Of a DNA stretch of 64,000 bases, positions 8,041-23,962 are shown one piece after another (the stretch's first letter is position 1; each line of letters begins with the position of its first letter). The notes under the pieces are model-generated. The model was not told the DNA's origin and made no database searches. It saw nothing but the letters and a program-made list of their open reading frames with translations. Source of the DNA: Corallococcus soli (lineage in GTDB: Bacteria; Myxococcota; Myxococcia; Myxococcales; Myxococcaceae); NCBI RefSeq assembly GCF_014930455.1, contig NZ_JAAIYO010000006.1:403857-467856 (forward strand). The letters run 5' to 3'. A program made the position numbers and the translations under genes.

Positions 8041-9975
8041 TCAGAGCGCCTTCGGCCAGGGCGACAGCTTCTCCTCCTCGTACCGCCCGAGCAGCACGTG
8101 CGTCGCCCTCGCCGCCTCCTCCACCTCCACGCGGGGCAGCCCTCCGGGCAGCACTTCAATCAGCGTCGGGAAGGGCGCGTCGTAGACGACGAGGTTCTCC
8201 AATTCCAGCGGGTCGCTCTGGAGGTCGTAGAGCTCCCACTGGTCCGCGTGCTCACCCGAGGGGTCGAACGTGCGCGCCAGCTTCCAGCGCGGCGTGCGTA
8301 CGCAGCGGACGTGGTTCGGCTGGCACACCGCGCCGGGCTTCAACCCGGGCACATGGCCCGCCCGCGTGCTCCCGTCACGCAGCGCCTCCACCGCGCGCGT
8401 GTACACCGAGAAGAGGGCCTCGTCGTGCATCTGGTGCGGGTCCCCGGTGCGCGGCAGCGGCTCCGTGATTTCATCGTCGGTGATGAAGAGCACGCCCTCG
8501 CGCGGCGTTCCGTCGGGCTCCGTCACCGTCTGGGACTCGCCGCGCGCCAGCGGGCTCAGGTCCGCGCCGACGAACGGGGGCACCGGCCGGTGCAGTCGCA
8601 GGTCCGTGCGGATGGCCGCGACCTCTTCGTGCGGGATGCCCGCCAGGCCCAGCAGCGTGGGCACGATGTCGACATGGCTCGTGAGCGCTTCAATCTGCCG
8701 CGTCTCCTGCGCCTGCGGAAACTGCACCACCAGCGGCACATGCAGCGCCTCCTGGTAGGACGCGTGCCACTTCTCCATCAGGTAGCCGTGGGCCGCGCCG
8801 TATTCGCCGTGGTCGGAGAGGAACACCACCAGGGTGTTCTCCCGCAGCCCACTGTCATCCAGCGTCTGGAGCACGCGGGCGATGTGCCCGTCCACCAGGT
8901 GGATCAACCACGCGTAGTACTGCTGGAAGCGCAGCGCCGCCTCTTCCGGGTCCGCCGTGAGCTGGAAGGGGATGCCCGAGTTGAGGGTGACCGCCACCGG
9001 GTCGATGCCCTCCTTCGCCTGGTGCAGCGTCAGCCCCGTCTTCGACGCGAGCGCCAATCCCATCTTGTACGCGTAGTCCCGCTGGCAGCTCGGCTTGTTC
9101 GCCAGGGTGTCGCGCAGGTTCGTCGGCACGCGCGCGTTCTCCTGCGGGAACCCGAGCGGATTCAGCGGCACCGTGAAGGTGCCCGCCACGGGCTTGATGG
9201 ACCGCGAGCCCTCGGCCGGAACCTTCAGGGGTCCCAGCCTGGTGGAATCCGGATCCAACTGCCTGGGCAGGATGGGGTACGTCGCGATGTCGTGGGGGTT
9301 CGTGAACGACGCGACCGCCAGCCACGGCTGCGCCTCTCCATCCGGCGCGGCGCCCCGGGGCGCGGCATAGGACTGCTCCGCCAGCGCCCGGTTGTAGGGC
9401 TGGCCCAACGCCATCCGGCGCAGGAAGTCACACGCGAGGTCCGCGAAGCCCACGTCGCGGAAGGCCCCCAGGTTGTTGACGGAGGCCCCGTGAGGCTCCG
9501 GGTACGACAGCTCCCAGTCATCAAACCCATACCGCCGCAGCGAGTGCTCCGGCGGATTGCTCACGTGCCACTTGCCGAAGTAGTGCGTGTGGTAGCCGGC
9601 CTTCTGGAACCAGTGCCCCAGCGTCGGAATCCCGTCCGGCGCGAGCCACGGGAAGGCCGCCGCGTCGCCGCTCTTGAACAGGCCGTCCGTCTGCGTCACC
9701 CCCGTGCGCGTGCCGTACTGCCCCGTGTAGATGACCGACCGGCTCGGCGTGCAGGCCGAGGCCGCGATGGTGTGGTTGCGGAACACCGCCGCGTTCTTCT
9801 GGAGCGCCGCGAAGCCGGGGAAGAACTTCCGGAAGGGGTTGTCCTCCCCGCCTTCGTCCACGAAGCCCAGGATGTCCTTGATGCCCGGCAGGAAGCCGCC
9901 GTCAGGGCCATAGGCGAACCGGGGGAATTGAAGCTGGTCTACCGTCAGGACGAGGATGTTGGGACGCGTGGCCAT
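8041..9975 (-). CDS. Sulfatase (type I, formylglycine-dependent)
   Basis: A 644-residue sulfatase without a signal peptide. RPNILVLTVDQ at residues 4-14 holds the first metal ligand Asp13. SACTPSR (Cys75 to Arg79) is the CxPxR site where Cys is converted to formylglycine. HYFGKWHVSN supplies the Lys/His pair, and VFLSDHGEYGAAHG the later metal ligands. The protein is longer than most arylsulfatases because of insertions between residues 100 and 350. The start at 9975 is preceded by GGAGG; frames further upstream lack a site. Activation would need a formylglycine-generating enzyme encoded elsewhere. Substrate unknown; choline-sulfatase-like hydrolysis or a phosphonate/phosphate ester are possible. 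Confidence 0.9.
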   Translation of the reverse strand: MATRPNILVLTVDQLQFPRFAYGPDGGFLPGIKDILGFVDEGGEDNPFRKFFPGFAALQKNAAVFRNHTIAASACTPSRSVIYTGQYGTRTGVTQTDGLFKSGDAAAFPWLAPDGIPTLGHWFQKAGYHTHYFGKWHVSNPPEHSLRRYGFDDWELSYPEPHGASVNNLGAFRDVGFADLACDFLRRMALGQPYNRALAEQSYAAPRGAAPDGEAQPWLAVASFTNPHDIATYPILPRQLDPDSTRLGPLKVPAEGSRSIKPVAGTFTVPLNPLGFPQENARVPTNLRDTLANKPSCQRDYAYKMGLALASKTGLTLHQAKEGIDPVAVTLNSGIPFQLTADPEEAALRFQQYYAWLIHLVDGHIARVLQTLDDSGLRENTLVVFLSDHGEYGAAHGYLMEKWHASYQEALHVPLVVQFPQAQETRQIEALTSHVDIVPTLLGLAGIPHEEVAAIRTDLRLHRPVPPFVGADLSPLARGESQTVTEPDGTPREGVLFITDDEITEPLPRTGDPHQMHDEALFSVYTRAVEALRDGSTRAGHVPGLKPGAVCQPNHVRCVRTPRWKLARTFDPSGEHADQWELYDLQSDPLELENLVVYDAPFPTLIEVLPGGLPRVEVEEAARATHVLLGRYEEEKLSPWPKAL

Positions 9976-10118
9976 GAAGCCTCCTGCGTCCAGCAGAGCA
10001 CATCCCATGCCTCGGGCTCCGGGCCGGGCCCTCCCTGGGAGCCCGCGCCCTGCCACGGCCCGGCATGCGTCCTTCCCGAACGCGGCTGCGTCCCACGGGA
10101 GCGCGGCCGCGCGTCCCC

Positions 10119-12092
10119 TCAGCTCGGGCTGCGCGACACATCCGTGGGCGTCGCGGACTGCGTTTCCGTGCGGCGGGGCAGCCAGACGTTGAAGGTGGAG
10201 CCCTGCCCGGCGGTGCCGACCGACTCCGCCCAGATGCGGCCTCCGTGCTGCTCCACGATGCCCTGGCTGATGGTGAGCCCCAGGCCCAGCCCGCCGTACT
10301 TGCTGCCGTGCGCGCGGCCGAAGCGCTCGAAGATGAGGCGCTGCTTCTCGCTGGGGATGCCCACGCCCTGGTCCTTCACGGACAGGTGCACGCCCGTGTC
10401 ACCCTCCGCCACCACGCGCACCAGCACCACCCCGCCCTCGGGTGAGTAGCGGATGGCGTTGGACAGGAGGTTCGTCAGCACCTGATCCAAGCGCCCCCGG
10501 TCCCAGGTGCCCTCCAGGTGCTCGGGCACCTCCACCTTCAGCTCGTGCGTCTGCGACAGCACCGCCATCCGGTCGCGCGTCTCCAGCACCAGCTGCGACA
10601 GGTCGAACGGCTCCAGCTCCAGCGACAGCCTTCCTGCCTGCAACCGGCTGATGTCCAGCAGGTCCTCCACCAGCTTCGCCATGCGGTCGATCTGCCGGTT
10701 GATGATCTGCAACGACTTGCCGGGCCCGGCCTCCGTCTGGCCTCCCAGCTTGAGCAGCGCCAGGTGCGCGTGCCCCTTCGCCGCGGCCAGCGGCGTGCGC
10801 AGCTCATGGCTCGCGGCGGCCAGGAACGCGTCCTTCGCCTCGCTCGCCAGCCGCAGCGCCGTCTCCGCGCGCTGCCGCTCGGTGATGTCGCGCGCCACGG
10901 AGATGAAGCGGCCCGGGCCCTCGCCCTCCACCACGTACTGGAGCACCACCTCCACCGGGACCTCGGAGCCGTCGCGGCGCCGGTGGTTGGTGGAGTAGGT
11001 CTGCGACGGCAGCGTGCCGGACATCAGCGGCGCCAGCAGCTTGCGGAAGCCCGTCTCGTCGAAGGCGCTCTCCACCTCCAGCACCGACAGGCCCACCAGC
11101 TCGTCCACGCCGGCGGCCAATTGCTTGGCCGCGCCCGCGTTCGCGTACGCCAGCGTGAGCGTGTCCGGGGAGAACATCAGGACGCAGTCCAGCGTCGCGT
11201 CCAGCGTCGTCTTGAAGCGCCCCAGCGTCTCCTCCGCGCGGCGCTTGTCGTCGATGTCCGTCGCGATGGCCAGCCAGCCCACCAGCGCCCCGTGCTCGTC
11301 GTGCTCCGGCACCGCGCGCGCCAGGTGCCAGCGGTAGACGCCGTCCTTGCGCCGCAGGCGGAACTCGTTCGCGCTGCCCTGCACGCGCTCCAGCGCGTCG
11401 CTCCACACGCCGCTCATCCGCTCGCGGTCCGTCGGGTGCACGTCCTGCAGGAAGGTGGCGAGCGACAGCTCATAGCCCTCCTGGTGCCCGGTGTAGTCGC
11501 GCCAGGCCCGGTTCGCGTACGTCAGCGACCCGTCTGCCCTCGCCGCCCACATGATCTCCGGCAGGGACTCCGTGAGGCGCCGGTAGCGCAGCGCGCCCTG
11601 GCGCTCCAGGGCCTCGCGGTCCCGCTGCCGCAGCAGCGTCGCCTGCCGCTGAAGCTGCTGCTCCTTGAGGAACAGGTCCACGAAGACGCTGACCTTCGAG
11701 CGGAGGATCTCCGGGTCGAAGGGCTTGAGCAGGTAGTCCACCGCGCCGTGCGCGTAGCCCTTGAAGACGTGCGCCGCGTCACGGCTGAGCGCGGTCAGGA
11801 AGATGATGGGGATGGTGCGCGTGCGCTCGCGCTGCTTGATGAGCGCCGCCGTCTGGAACCCGTCCAGGCCCGGCATCTGCACGTCCATCAGGATGACCGC
11901 GAAGTCGCGCTGGAGCAGCTGCTTGAGGGCGTCCTCGCCGCTGGTGGCCTTCACCAGCTCCTGTCCCAACGGCTCGAGGATGGCCTCCAGGGCCAGCAGG
12001 TTGGCCGGGTGGTCATCCACCATCAGGATGGCCGCGCGCGCGGACGGCGCGGCTTCCTGGGGACGTTCCGGAGTGTGCTCTGTGGAGTTCAT
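10119..12092 (-). CDS. REC-PAS-PAS histidine kinase
   Basis: A 657-residue soluble sensor kinase with an N-terminal receiver (residues 20-140, phospho-acceptor Asp70 in LMDVQMPGLDG, Lys123 in LLKPFD), a helical linker, PAS1 (165-290, ending WLAIATDIDDKRRAE), PAS2 (293-412, ending FISVARDITERQRAE), a HisKA domain with His429 in ASHELRTPL, and a HATPase_c domain with NLLSNAIRYS, DQGVGIP and GGLGLGL. The receiver-first order suggests that its own kinase activity is set by another kinase. The giant kinase gene ends 118 bp upstream on the same strand and is an obvious candidate donor. The start ATG at 12092 is chosen because the receiver begins soon after it. Confidence 0.92.
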   Translation of the reverse strand: MNSTEHTPERPQEAAPSARAAILMVDDHPANLLALEAILEPLGQELVKATSGEDALKQLLQRDFAVILMDVQMPGLDGFQTAALIKQRERTRTIPIIFLTALSRDAAHVFKGYAHGAVDYLLKPFDPEILRSKVSVFVDLFLKEQQLQRQATLLRQRDREALERQGALRYRRLTESLPEIMWAARADGSLTYANRAWRDYTGHQEGYELSLATFLQDVHPTDRERMSGVWSDALERVQGSANEFRLRRKDGVYRWHLARAVPEHDEHGALVGWLAIATDIDDKRRAEETLGRFKTTLDATLDCVLMFSPDTLTLAYANAGAAKQLAAGVDELVGLSVLEVESAFDETGFRKLLAPLMSGTLPSQTYSTNHRRRDGSEVPVEVVLQYVVEGEGPGRFISVARDITERQRAETALRLASEAKDAFLAAASHELRTPLAAAKGHAHLALLKLGGQTEAGPGKSLQIINRQIDRMAKLVEDLLDISRLQAGRLSLELEPFDLSQLVLETRDRMAVLSQTHELKVEVPEHLEGTWDRGRLDQVLTNLLSNAIRYSPEGGVVLVRVVAEGDTGVHLSVKDQGVGIPSEKQRLIFERFGRAHGSKYGGLGLGLTISQGIVEQHGGRIWAESVGTAGQGSTFNVWLPRRTETQSATPTDVSRSPS

Positions 12093-12210
12093 GTGCGCGG
12101 CGGGGGAGCGCAGGGGCCAACGGACTGGGACACGGCGAGCAAGGCTAGGGCTGCCCCCTTCCAGACGGAAGTGCAAAGGGGGCCCTGGGGTGGATCGCCG
12201 CCGTTGAGTT

Positions 12211-19623
<7,413 letters not shown>

Positions 19624-19825
19624 GAATGAAACCCCTGATCGGCGGAAGCGTTGCGGCGGGAGCTGCAAAAACGACCTGCGAACCCATGAATCTTTAGGAA
19701 GTTCGCGGGCTTGTCGATTTCAAAGCGGGGGCATGAAGGCCCCTTGTGTCGGGCACTGAACGCCGTGCCCGGACCAGGGTCGCGGCATTCCCGGAAGCCC
19801 TGGACCGGGGCCTTCCATAACAGCT
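19624..19825. other. Intergenic region upstream of the giant kinase
   Basis: A 200-bp spacer between two minus-strand genes. It includes a less GC-rich patch (about 19665-19735). On the minus strand a TTGAAA box near 19723 is present, but without a convincing -10 at the right spacing. Nothing else is recognised. Confidence 0.4.
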
Positions 19826-20719
19826 TCAGGGCGGCGTGGCGGTGCACGGGAAGCCGTCGCAGCCCTGGACATACAGTGCCCGGCCCGGGAGCCTGCGAGC
19901 AGGCGCGCGGGTCCGGTCGGGCACCTCGTGACGGGCGCCGGTGCGCACGTCGAAGCGGAGCGCGGCGGGTGTGGGCGTGCCCTGGGAGGGACCGCAGCGC
20001 AGCAGGACCTCTTCCCTGCTGTCCAGCCACCAGAGGAACTCCACGGCGCACGGGGCCTCCGCGCGCACGAGCGCGAGCGTGCGGGCCTCATAGACGAGGA
20101 CGCCGCCGCCCCACTCCACCGCCGCCAGCACGCCGCCGGGTCCCACGGAGAGCCGGCCCCCGGTTCCCGGCACCTGCGCCTGTCCCAGCACCTTGCCGTC
20201 CGGGGCCACGGAGACGAGCTGTCCGGCGGCATCCAGCGCGATCACCCCGCCCGCGTGGCCGACGAGCTCCTCGGGCGGGGTGATGTCCCCCACCTGCTGG
20301 AGCAGCCCGTCCCGCTCCCGCAGCAGATGGCCTCCAGCGGCCACCCACAGCGTCCGCTCCCCGTCGAAGGCGAGCGCGGTGACGCCGGGAAACTCCAGCC
20401 GGAAGCGCTTGCCCTTCTCGCCACAGACGGCGACGACGCGGGGGCCGAACACCGCCGCGCGCGAAGCGTCCGGCGCCACGGCCCAGCCCAGGCGTGTGGC
20501 CCCGGCGAGCTGCCGCGACAGACAGTCATTGAGCGCGCCCAGGTGCGCGTCCCCGGCGGGCGAGGCGATGAGGTACGGCAGGCTGGTGGTGGCGACGTAG
20601 AGCAACAGCCCCAAGCCCGCGGCGACGACGAGCGTGAGGGGCCAGGCGAGGACGCTCACGCTGCCTGGCAGCCGTGCGCCCTTGCGTCCCGCCACCGCAT
20701 GCCCATCCCGTCCGCCCAC
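19826..20719 (-). CDS. Membrane-anchored propeller-like protein of unknown function
   Basis: A 297-residue protein with a single N-terminal transmembrane anchor (about residues 17-40, WPLTLVVAAGLGLLLYVA) and an extracytoplasmic domain made of repeated short strands with W, G and D at turns (TALAFDGERTLWVAAGG, VIALDAAGQLVSVAPDG, LSVGPGGVLAAVEWGGG). This is the pattern of a beta-propeller, but I do not recognise a named family. Two Cys near the end (GCDGFPC) may form a disulphide. A GTG start at 20719 is chosen because GGAAGGGAG precedes it and the anchor follows directly; the open frame continues upstream without such a site. It is divergent from the Gly/Thr-rich protein. Confidence 0.7.
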   Translation of the reverse strand: MGGRDGHAVAGRKGARLPGSVSVLAWPLTLVVAAGLGLLLYVATTSLPYLIASPAGDAHLGALNDCLSRQLAGATRLGWAVAPDASRAAVFGPRVVAVCGEKGKRFRLEFPGVTALAFDGERTLWVAAGGHLLRERDGLLQQVGDITPPEELVGHAGGVIALDAAGQLVSVAPDGKVLGQAQVPGTGGRLSVGPGGVLAAVEWGGGVLVYEARTLALVRAEAPCAVEFLWWLDSREEVLLRCGPSQGTPTPAALRFDVRTGARHEVPDRTRAPARRLPGRALYVQGCDGFPCTATPP

Positions 20720-20951
20720 GCACGCTCCCTTCCGGACCGGAGGACAGCACAGAACCGGCGTGACGCGCTGACTTCGACGCTCGAAAGCACTGCGGACGAC
20801 CGAACAGCGCTCGTCCGTTTTCAAGCCCCCGGGTGGCGCCGGGCGTTCCGCAGGCCGCCGACCTGCCATGGGCCGTCTTCTTCCCCCGGGTTGCCGTGTC
20901 AGGTGAAGCACACACCTTTACGGCTCACGGGACGGGGAAAGGATTCCAGAC

Positions 20952-21704
20952 ATGCGACGCACCATCACCACCGCGGCCTTGGCCTTCAGCTTTCTGCTCT
21001 CCACCAGCGCGGTCGCCCAGCAGGTAGGCGACGGGTCGAGCCCCGGGACGACGCCCGGCTCCACCGGCACCTCCTCGGAGATGGGCACCACCGGCCAGAC
21101 GGGCACCGCCGGCTCCACCGGCACGTTCACGCCGGGGACCACCAACTCCACGGGCGTGCAGACCGGCAACACCGCGACCGGCACGGGCGGTTCAGGGACG
21201 GGCGTGAACCCGGTTCCGGGCACCACCGGCACCGGCACCACCGGCGGAAGCACCTCCGGCACGGGCGGCACCGGGACCAGCGGCATCGGCACGGGCTCCA
21301 CCACGGGCACGGGCAGCAGCACGGACACCTACGGCACGGGCAGCACGGCGCCCTCCACCGGGGCGGGCTCCTACACGGCGCCCTCCACCGGGACCAGCAC
21401 GGGCACCTACGGGGGCTCGGGCACCGGGAGCACCGGCACCATCGGCGGCACCGGCACTGGCACCACGGGCTCCACCGCGCCCGGCACCGACAGCACCGGA
21501 ACCTCCATCAACCCCGGCGGCACGGGGGCGGGCGGCACCGGCACCAGTGGCGGCACGACCGGCGGCGTGGGCGGCTCCGGCGGCAACATTGGCGGTGTGG
21601 GCGGCACCGGCACCAGCGGCTCCGGCGGCTCCATGGGCGGCGTGGGCGGCACCGGCACCAGCGGCTCCAATGGGACGTCGGGCGGCACCCTGGGCGGCAA
21701 CTAG
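20952..21704 (+). CDS. Exported Gly/Thr/Ser-rich low-complexity protein
   Basis: A 250-residue protein with a Sec signal (residues 1-22, ending AVAQ). The remainder is almost only Gly, Thr, Ser, Pro, Asn and Val, in degenerate repeats such as GTGTSG and GGVGGTGTSGSGGS towards the C-terminus. It has no cysteine and almost no charge. It resembles extended surface or matrix linkers rather than an enzyme. GGGGAAAGGA just before the ATG is a strong ribosome site. A strong hairpin terminator follows. Function unknown; extracellular matrix or sheath material is a possibility. Confidence 0.75.
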   Translation: MRRTITTAALAFSFLLSTSAVAQQVGDGSSPGTTPGSTGTSSEMGTTGQTGTAGSTGTFTPGTTNSTGVQTGNTATGTGGSGTGVNPVPGTTGTGTTGGSTSGTGGTGTSGIGTGSTTGTGSSTDTYGTGSTAPSTGAGSYTAPSTGTSTGTYGGSGTGSTGTIGGTGTGTTGSTAPGTDSTGTSINPGGTGAGGTGTSGGTTGGVGGSGGNIGGVGGTGTSGSGGSMGGVGGTGTSGSNGTSGGTLGGN

Positions 21705-21731
21705 CCTTCCTTCCGAAAGCCCCTCATGACG

Positions 21732-21764
21732 GCGCGGCCGCCAGCACTTCGCTGACGGCCGCGC
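21732..21764. terminator. Bidirectional terminator
   Basis: A perfect 9-bp stem, GCGCGGCCG (21732-21740) with CGGCCGCGC (21756-21764), with extra CAGC/GCTG pairing inside the loop and TCTTT about 10 bases downstream. It lies between convergent genes (Gly/Thr-rich protein and MerR regulator). Confidence 0.65.
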
Positions 21765-21776
21765 TCGTGTCTGTCT

Positions 21777-22514
21777 TTACTTCGGCGCATCCAGCGCCGC
21801 CATGGCCCGGCCCACGTACTCCATCAACTTCGGGTCGCGACCCTGGCGCTCGGCCACCTGGGGCTCCTGCTGGTGCAGCGTGTTGAGCGACTTCTCGATG
21901 CCGGGGTTGCCGCCCGTGAAGGCGCGGACCAGCTCACGCCAGCGCGTGGCCAGCGTCCGCACCGGCTCGGCCGCGGGGTCGGTGCCCTTCTCCAGCTCCT
22001 CGCGCATGCGGGCGATGAGGCGGGGCCACTCGGCCTCCACTTCCTTGATGGCGTCCTCGCCCATCGCCTGGCGACGGGCCTCCAATTCCTTCAACTGCTC
22101 CGGGGTGTAGTACTTCTCGAACATGGCCATGGCCTCGATGGTCTGGAGGAAGTCGTCGGCGGACACGGGCTCCGCCGCGCGCAGCTGCCGTGCGAGGGTG
22201 TCCAGGCGTTCGCAGAGCTGGCATTGCTCCGCCAGTTGCTCGCGTGCCCGCTGGAGCCGCAGCTCCACCACGCGCAGGGCGGAGAAGTCCGCCCGGCCCA
22301 GCGTCCCGGAAATCTCCTCCAACGAGAACCCGAGCTGCTTGAGCGACAGGATGTGACTCAGGCGGGCGATGTCCGCCGCCGTGTAGAGCCGATGCCCCGA
22401 CGCCGTGTGCGCCGAGGGCTTGAGCAAGCCAATCTCGTCGTAGTGGTGCAGCGCGCGGACGGACAGCCCCGTGCGCCGGGCCAGCTCCCCGACCTTCAGT
22501 TCCGTGTGCTGCAT
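21777..22514 (-). CDS. MerR-family regulator with TipAS ligand domain (TipAL-like)
   Basis: A 245-residue transcription activator. Residues 6-75 form a MerR winged helix with VGELARRTGLSVRALHHYDE and SGHRLYTAADIARL. A coiled-coil dimerisation helix follows (about 80-112). Residues 118-243 are a TipAS-type domain with MFEKYYTPEQLKELEARR and a C-terminal YVGRAMAALD. TipAS binds thiopeptide-like or other hydrophobic drugs and the protein then activates its own promoter. The upstream promoter has the 19-bp spacer and palindrome expected for such autoregulation. A purine-rich GGGGTGAGG site precedes the ATG. No drug exporter is adjacent, so the regulator may mainly sequester the ligand. Confidence 0.92.
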   Translation of the reverse strand: MQHTELKVGELARRTGLSVRALHHYDEIGLLKPSAHTASGHRLYTAADIARLSHILSLKQLGFSLEEISGTLGRADFSALRVVELRLQRAREQLAEQCQLCERLDTLARQLRAAEPVSADDFLQTIEAMAMFEKYYTPEQLKELEARRQAMGEDAIKEVEAEWPRLIARMREELEKGTDPAAEPVRTLATRWRELVRAFTGGNPGIEKSLNTLHQQEPQVAERQGRDPKLMEYVGRAMAALDAPK

Positions 22515-22561
22515 GCCTCACCCCTTTCCAGTCACCGTGCCACTTCCGTGACTGGAGGTGA

Positions 22562-22592
22562 TGGGTACAACCTCACGTCGCGTGAGGTGCAA
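22562..22592 (-). promoter_or_regulatory. MerR/TipAL-type autoregulated promoter and operator
   Basis: On the minus strand TTGCAC (22592-22587) and TACCCA (22567-22562) are 19 bp apart, the over-long spacing that needs a MerR protein to untwist DNA. The spacer is filled by the perfect palindrome ACCTCACG-TCG-CGTGAGGT (22570-22588). From memory it closely resembles the Streptomyces tipA promoter. It drives the MerR gene at 22514. Confidence 0.8.
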
Positions 22593-22670
22593 GGGGGAAA
22601 AACAGGACGCAGCCGCTCGGGACGGGACGAAGCCCTCTCCCGGCCCGAGCGACTCGCCTCACTGGAAAGC

Positions 22671-22706
22671 CATCCAGGCCTGTCACTCCAATGACAGGTC
22701 TGGATG
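22671..22706 (-). terminator. Strong hairpin terminator after the amidase gene
   Basis: Inverted arms at 22671-22685 and 22692-22706 pair over 15 bp with a single G-T wobble and a 6-base loop. It begins 18 bp beyond the amidase stop codon and separates that gene from the MerR promoter. Confidence 0.7.
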
Positions 22707-22723
22707 AACCCGCGACGGGAAGC

Positions 22724-23962
22724 TCACGCGGCTGCGGGCGTGAGCATCTTTGTCGCATCCACACGCCACGGCGCGCCACCCTGGGGCATGACCGCGATGC
22801 TCGCGGCGGCCGGGTACGCCGGCGTGGTGGCGAAGTCCAACGAGTTCAGATCGATCATCGTCAGAATCCCGCTGAACGCAGACATGAAGTAGTACTTGAG
22901 GTTGGTGTGGTCGCGCACGCTCGTCCACATCGTGTAGTCGCCGTACGTGGTCGTGGACGAGGAGGGCATGGTGTCGGGGGTGCCCGTCGTGGACGGCGAG
23001 TTCTTCACCGTCTCCAGCAGCATCCCGTACGGCGTCCCCATGCAGATCTGCGTGAGCTGCAGCGCGACCATGACCGCGGTCTGCTCGGGTCCGGCGAAGC
23101 CGGGCGGGTTCTTCGACGGTGGCGTCGTCGGGAAGACGCCTGGCGCCGGCAGCCAGCCCGTACCGTCCGCCGGGAGCTGGCTGATGCCCTGGGAGAGGAT
23201 GGTGGCCCTGACGAATCGCGAGGCGGACAGCGAGTCTCCGGGCAGTCCGACCAGACCGCCTCCGACGGGATTGCCGGCACCCGAGGTGGAGGTGGCAGTG
23301 CCGACGAGCGTCAGGTTGTAGTAGTTCTGGACGTTCGTCAGCTGCCAGTCATAGGTCGGCCAGTTGGTCATGACGCCGTTGGTACACTTGTAGATTTGGG
23401 GCGTGCCGTTGATGAACTCGATGACGGCGCTCTGACCGGTGTTGTCCGTCACGATGTAGTGCAGCGGGACATAGAACTGCGCTCCCGGCGCAGGCCCGAC
23501 GACGATGATGTTCGGAAGGGCTGACAGGAAGTCCGAAACCGACGCGAAGTTGCCGAGGATCCACGCGGGAAAATCCAGGAACGAGACCTGATTTTTCGGC
23601 GTCCCAGCCCCAGTCCCGAGGGGGCCGTACTGGGTACCCGGGGCGAGCCACAGCGCTCCGACGGACAGCCCCTGGCTGTTGATGCCGTCATTGAAGGTCG
23701 GCAGGGATTGCCAGCCGCTCCCCGACGGGGCGATCCCCACGAAACCATAAGGATTGGTCCAACGGAGCGTCGTCCATCCCTGGGCCGCCGAGCCGGGAGT
23801 GGCCGGCGTCAGCGGCCAGGACTGCTTGCTCGGCATGACGTAGACGCTCTGCGCAATCTCTCCTGGCATCTCCAGCGCCCTCGCGCTCACGAACATCCGA
23901 GACGTGTCTGGGGAACTCAGCCCGGGATTGGCGGGGACGCTGATCATCAGGTTCGTGCACAT
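22724..23962 (-). CDS. Linear amide C-N hydrolase (choloylglycine hydrolase / penicillin acylase family)
   Basis: A 412-residue Ntn-hydrolase. The protein starts MCTN, so removal of Met exposes the catalytic N-terminal Cys, as in bile-salt hydrolases and penicillin V acylases. Other family features are the ARALEM segment (in place of the RNxD Arg/Asp region), NDGINSQGLSVGALWL, and the VTDNTGQSAVIEF strand. There is no signal peptide, which is required if Cys2 is to be the nucleophile. It may cleave acyl-homoserine lactones, N-acyl amides or lactam antibiotics; which of these cannot be told. The C-terminal part (about 280-412) is longer than in short bile-salt hydrolases. A low-GC region lies upstream. 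Confidence 0.88.
   Translation of the reverse strand: MCTNLMISVPANPGLSSPDTSRMFVSARALEMPGEIAQSVYVMPSKQSWPLTPATPGSAAQGWTTLRWTNPYGFVGIAPSGSGWQSLPTFNDGINSQGLSVGALWLAPGTQYGPLGTGAGTPKNQVSFLDFPAWILGNFASVSDFLSALPNIIVVGPAPGAQFYVPLHYIVTDNTGQSAVIEFINGTPQIYKCTNGVMTNWPTYDWQLTNVQNYYNLTLVGTATSTSGAGNPVGGGLVGLPGDSLSASRFVRATILSQGISQLPADGTGWLPAPGVFPTTPPSKNPPGFAGPEQTAVMVALQLTQICMGTPYGMLLETVKNSPSTTGTPDTMPSSSTTTYGDYTMWTSVRDHTNLKYYFMSAFSGILTMIDLNSLDFATTPAYPAAASIAVMPQGGAPWRVDATKMLTPAAA

Noticed and set aside
7861..10449. Plus-strand 862-codon frame across the sulfatase
   Set aside because: It lies opposite a gene with complete sulfatase motifs; its Arg/His/Pro-rich composition is that of antisense high-GC DNA.
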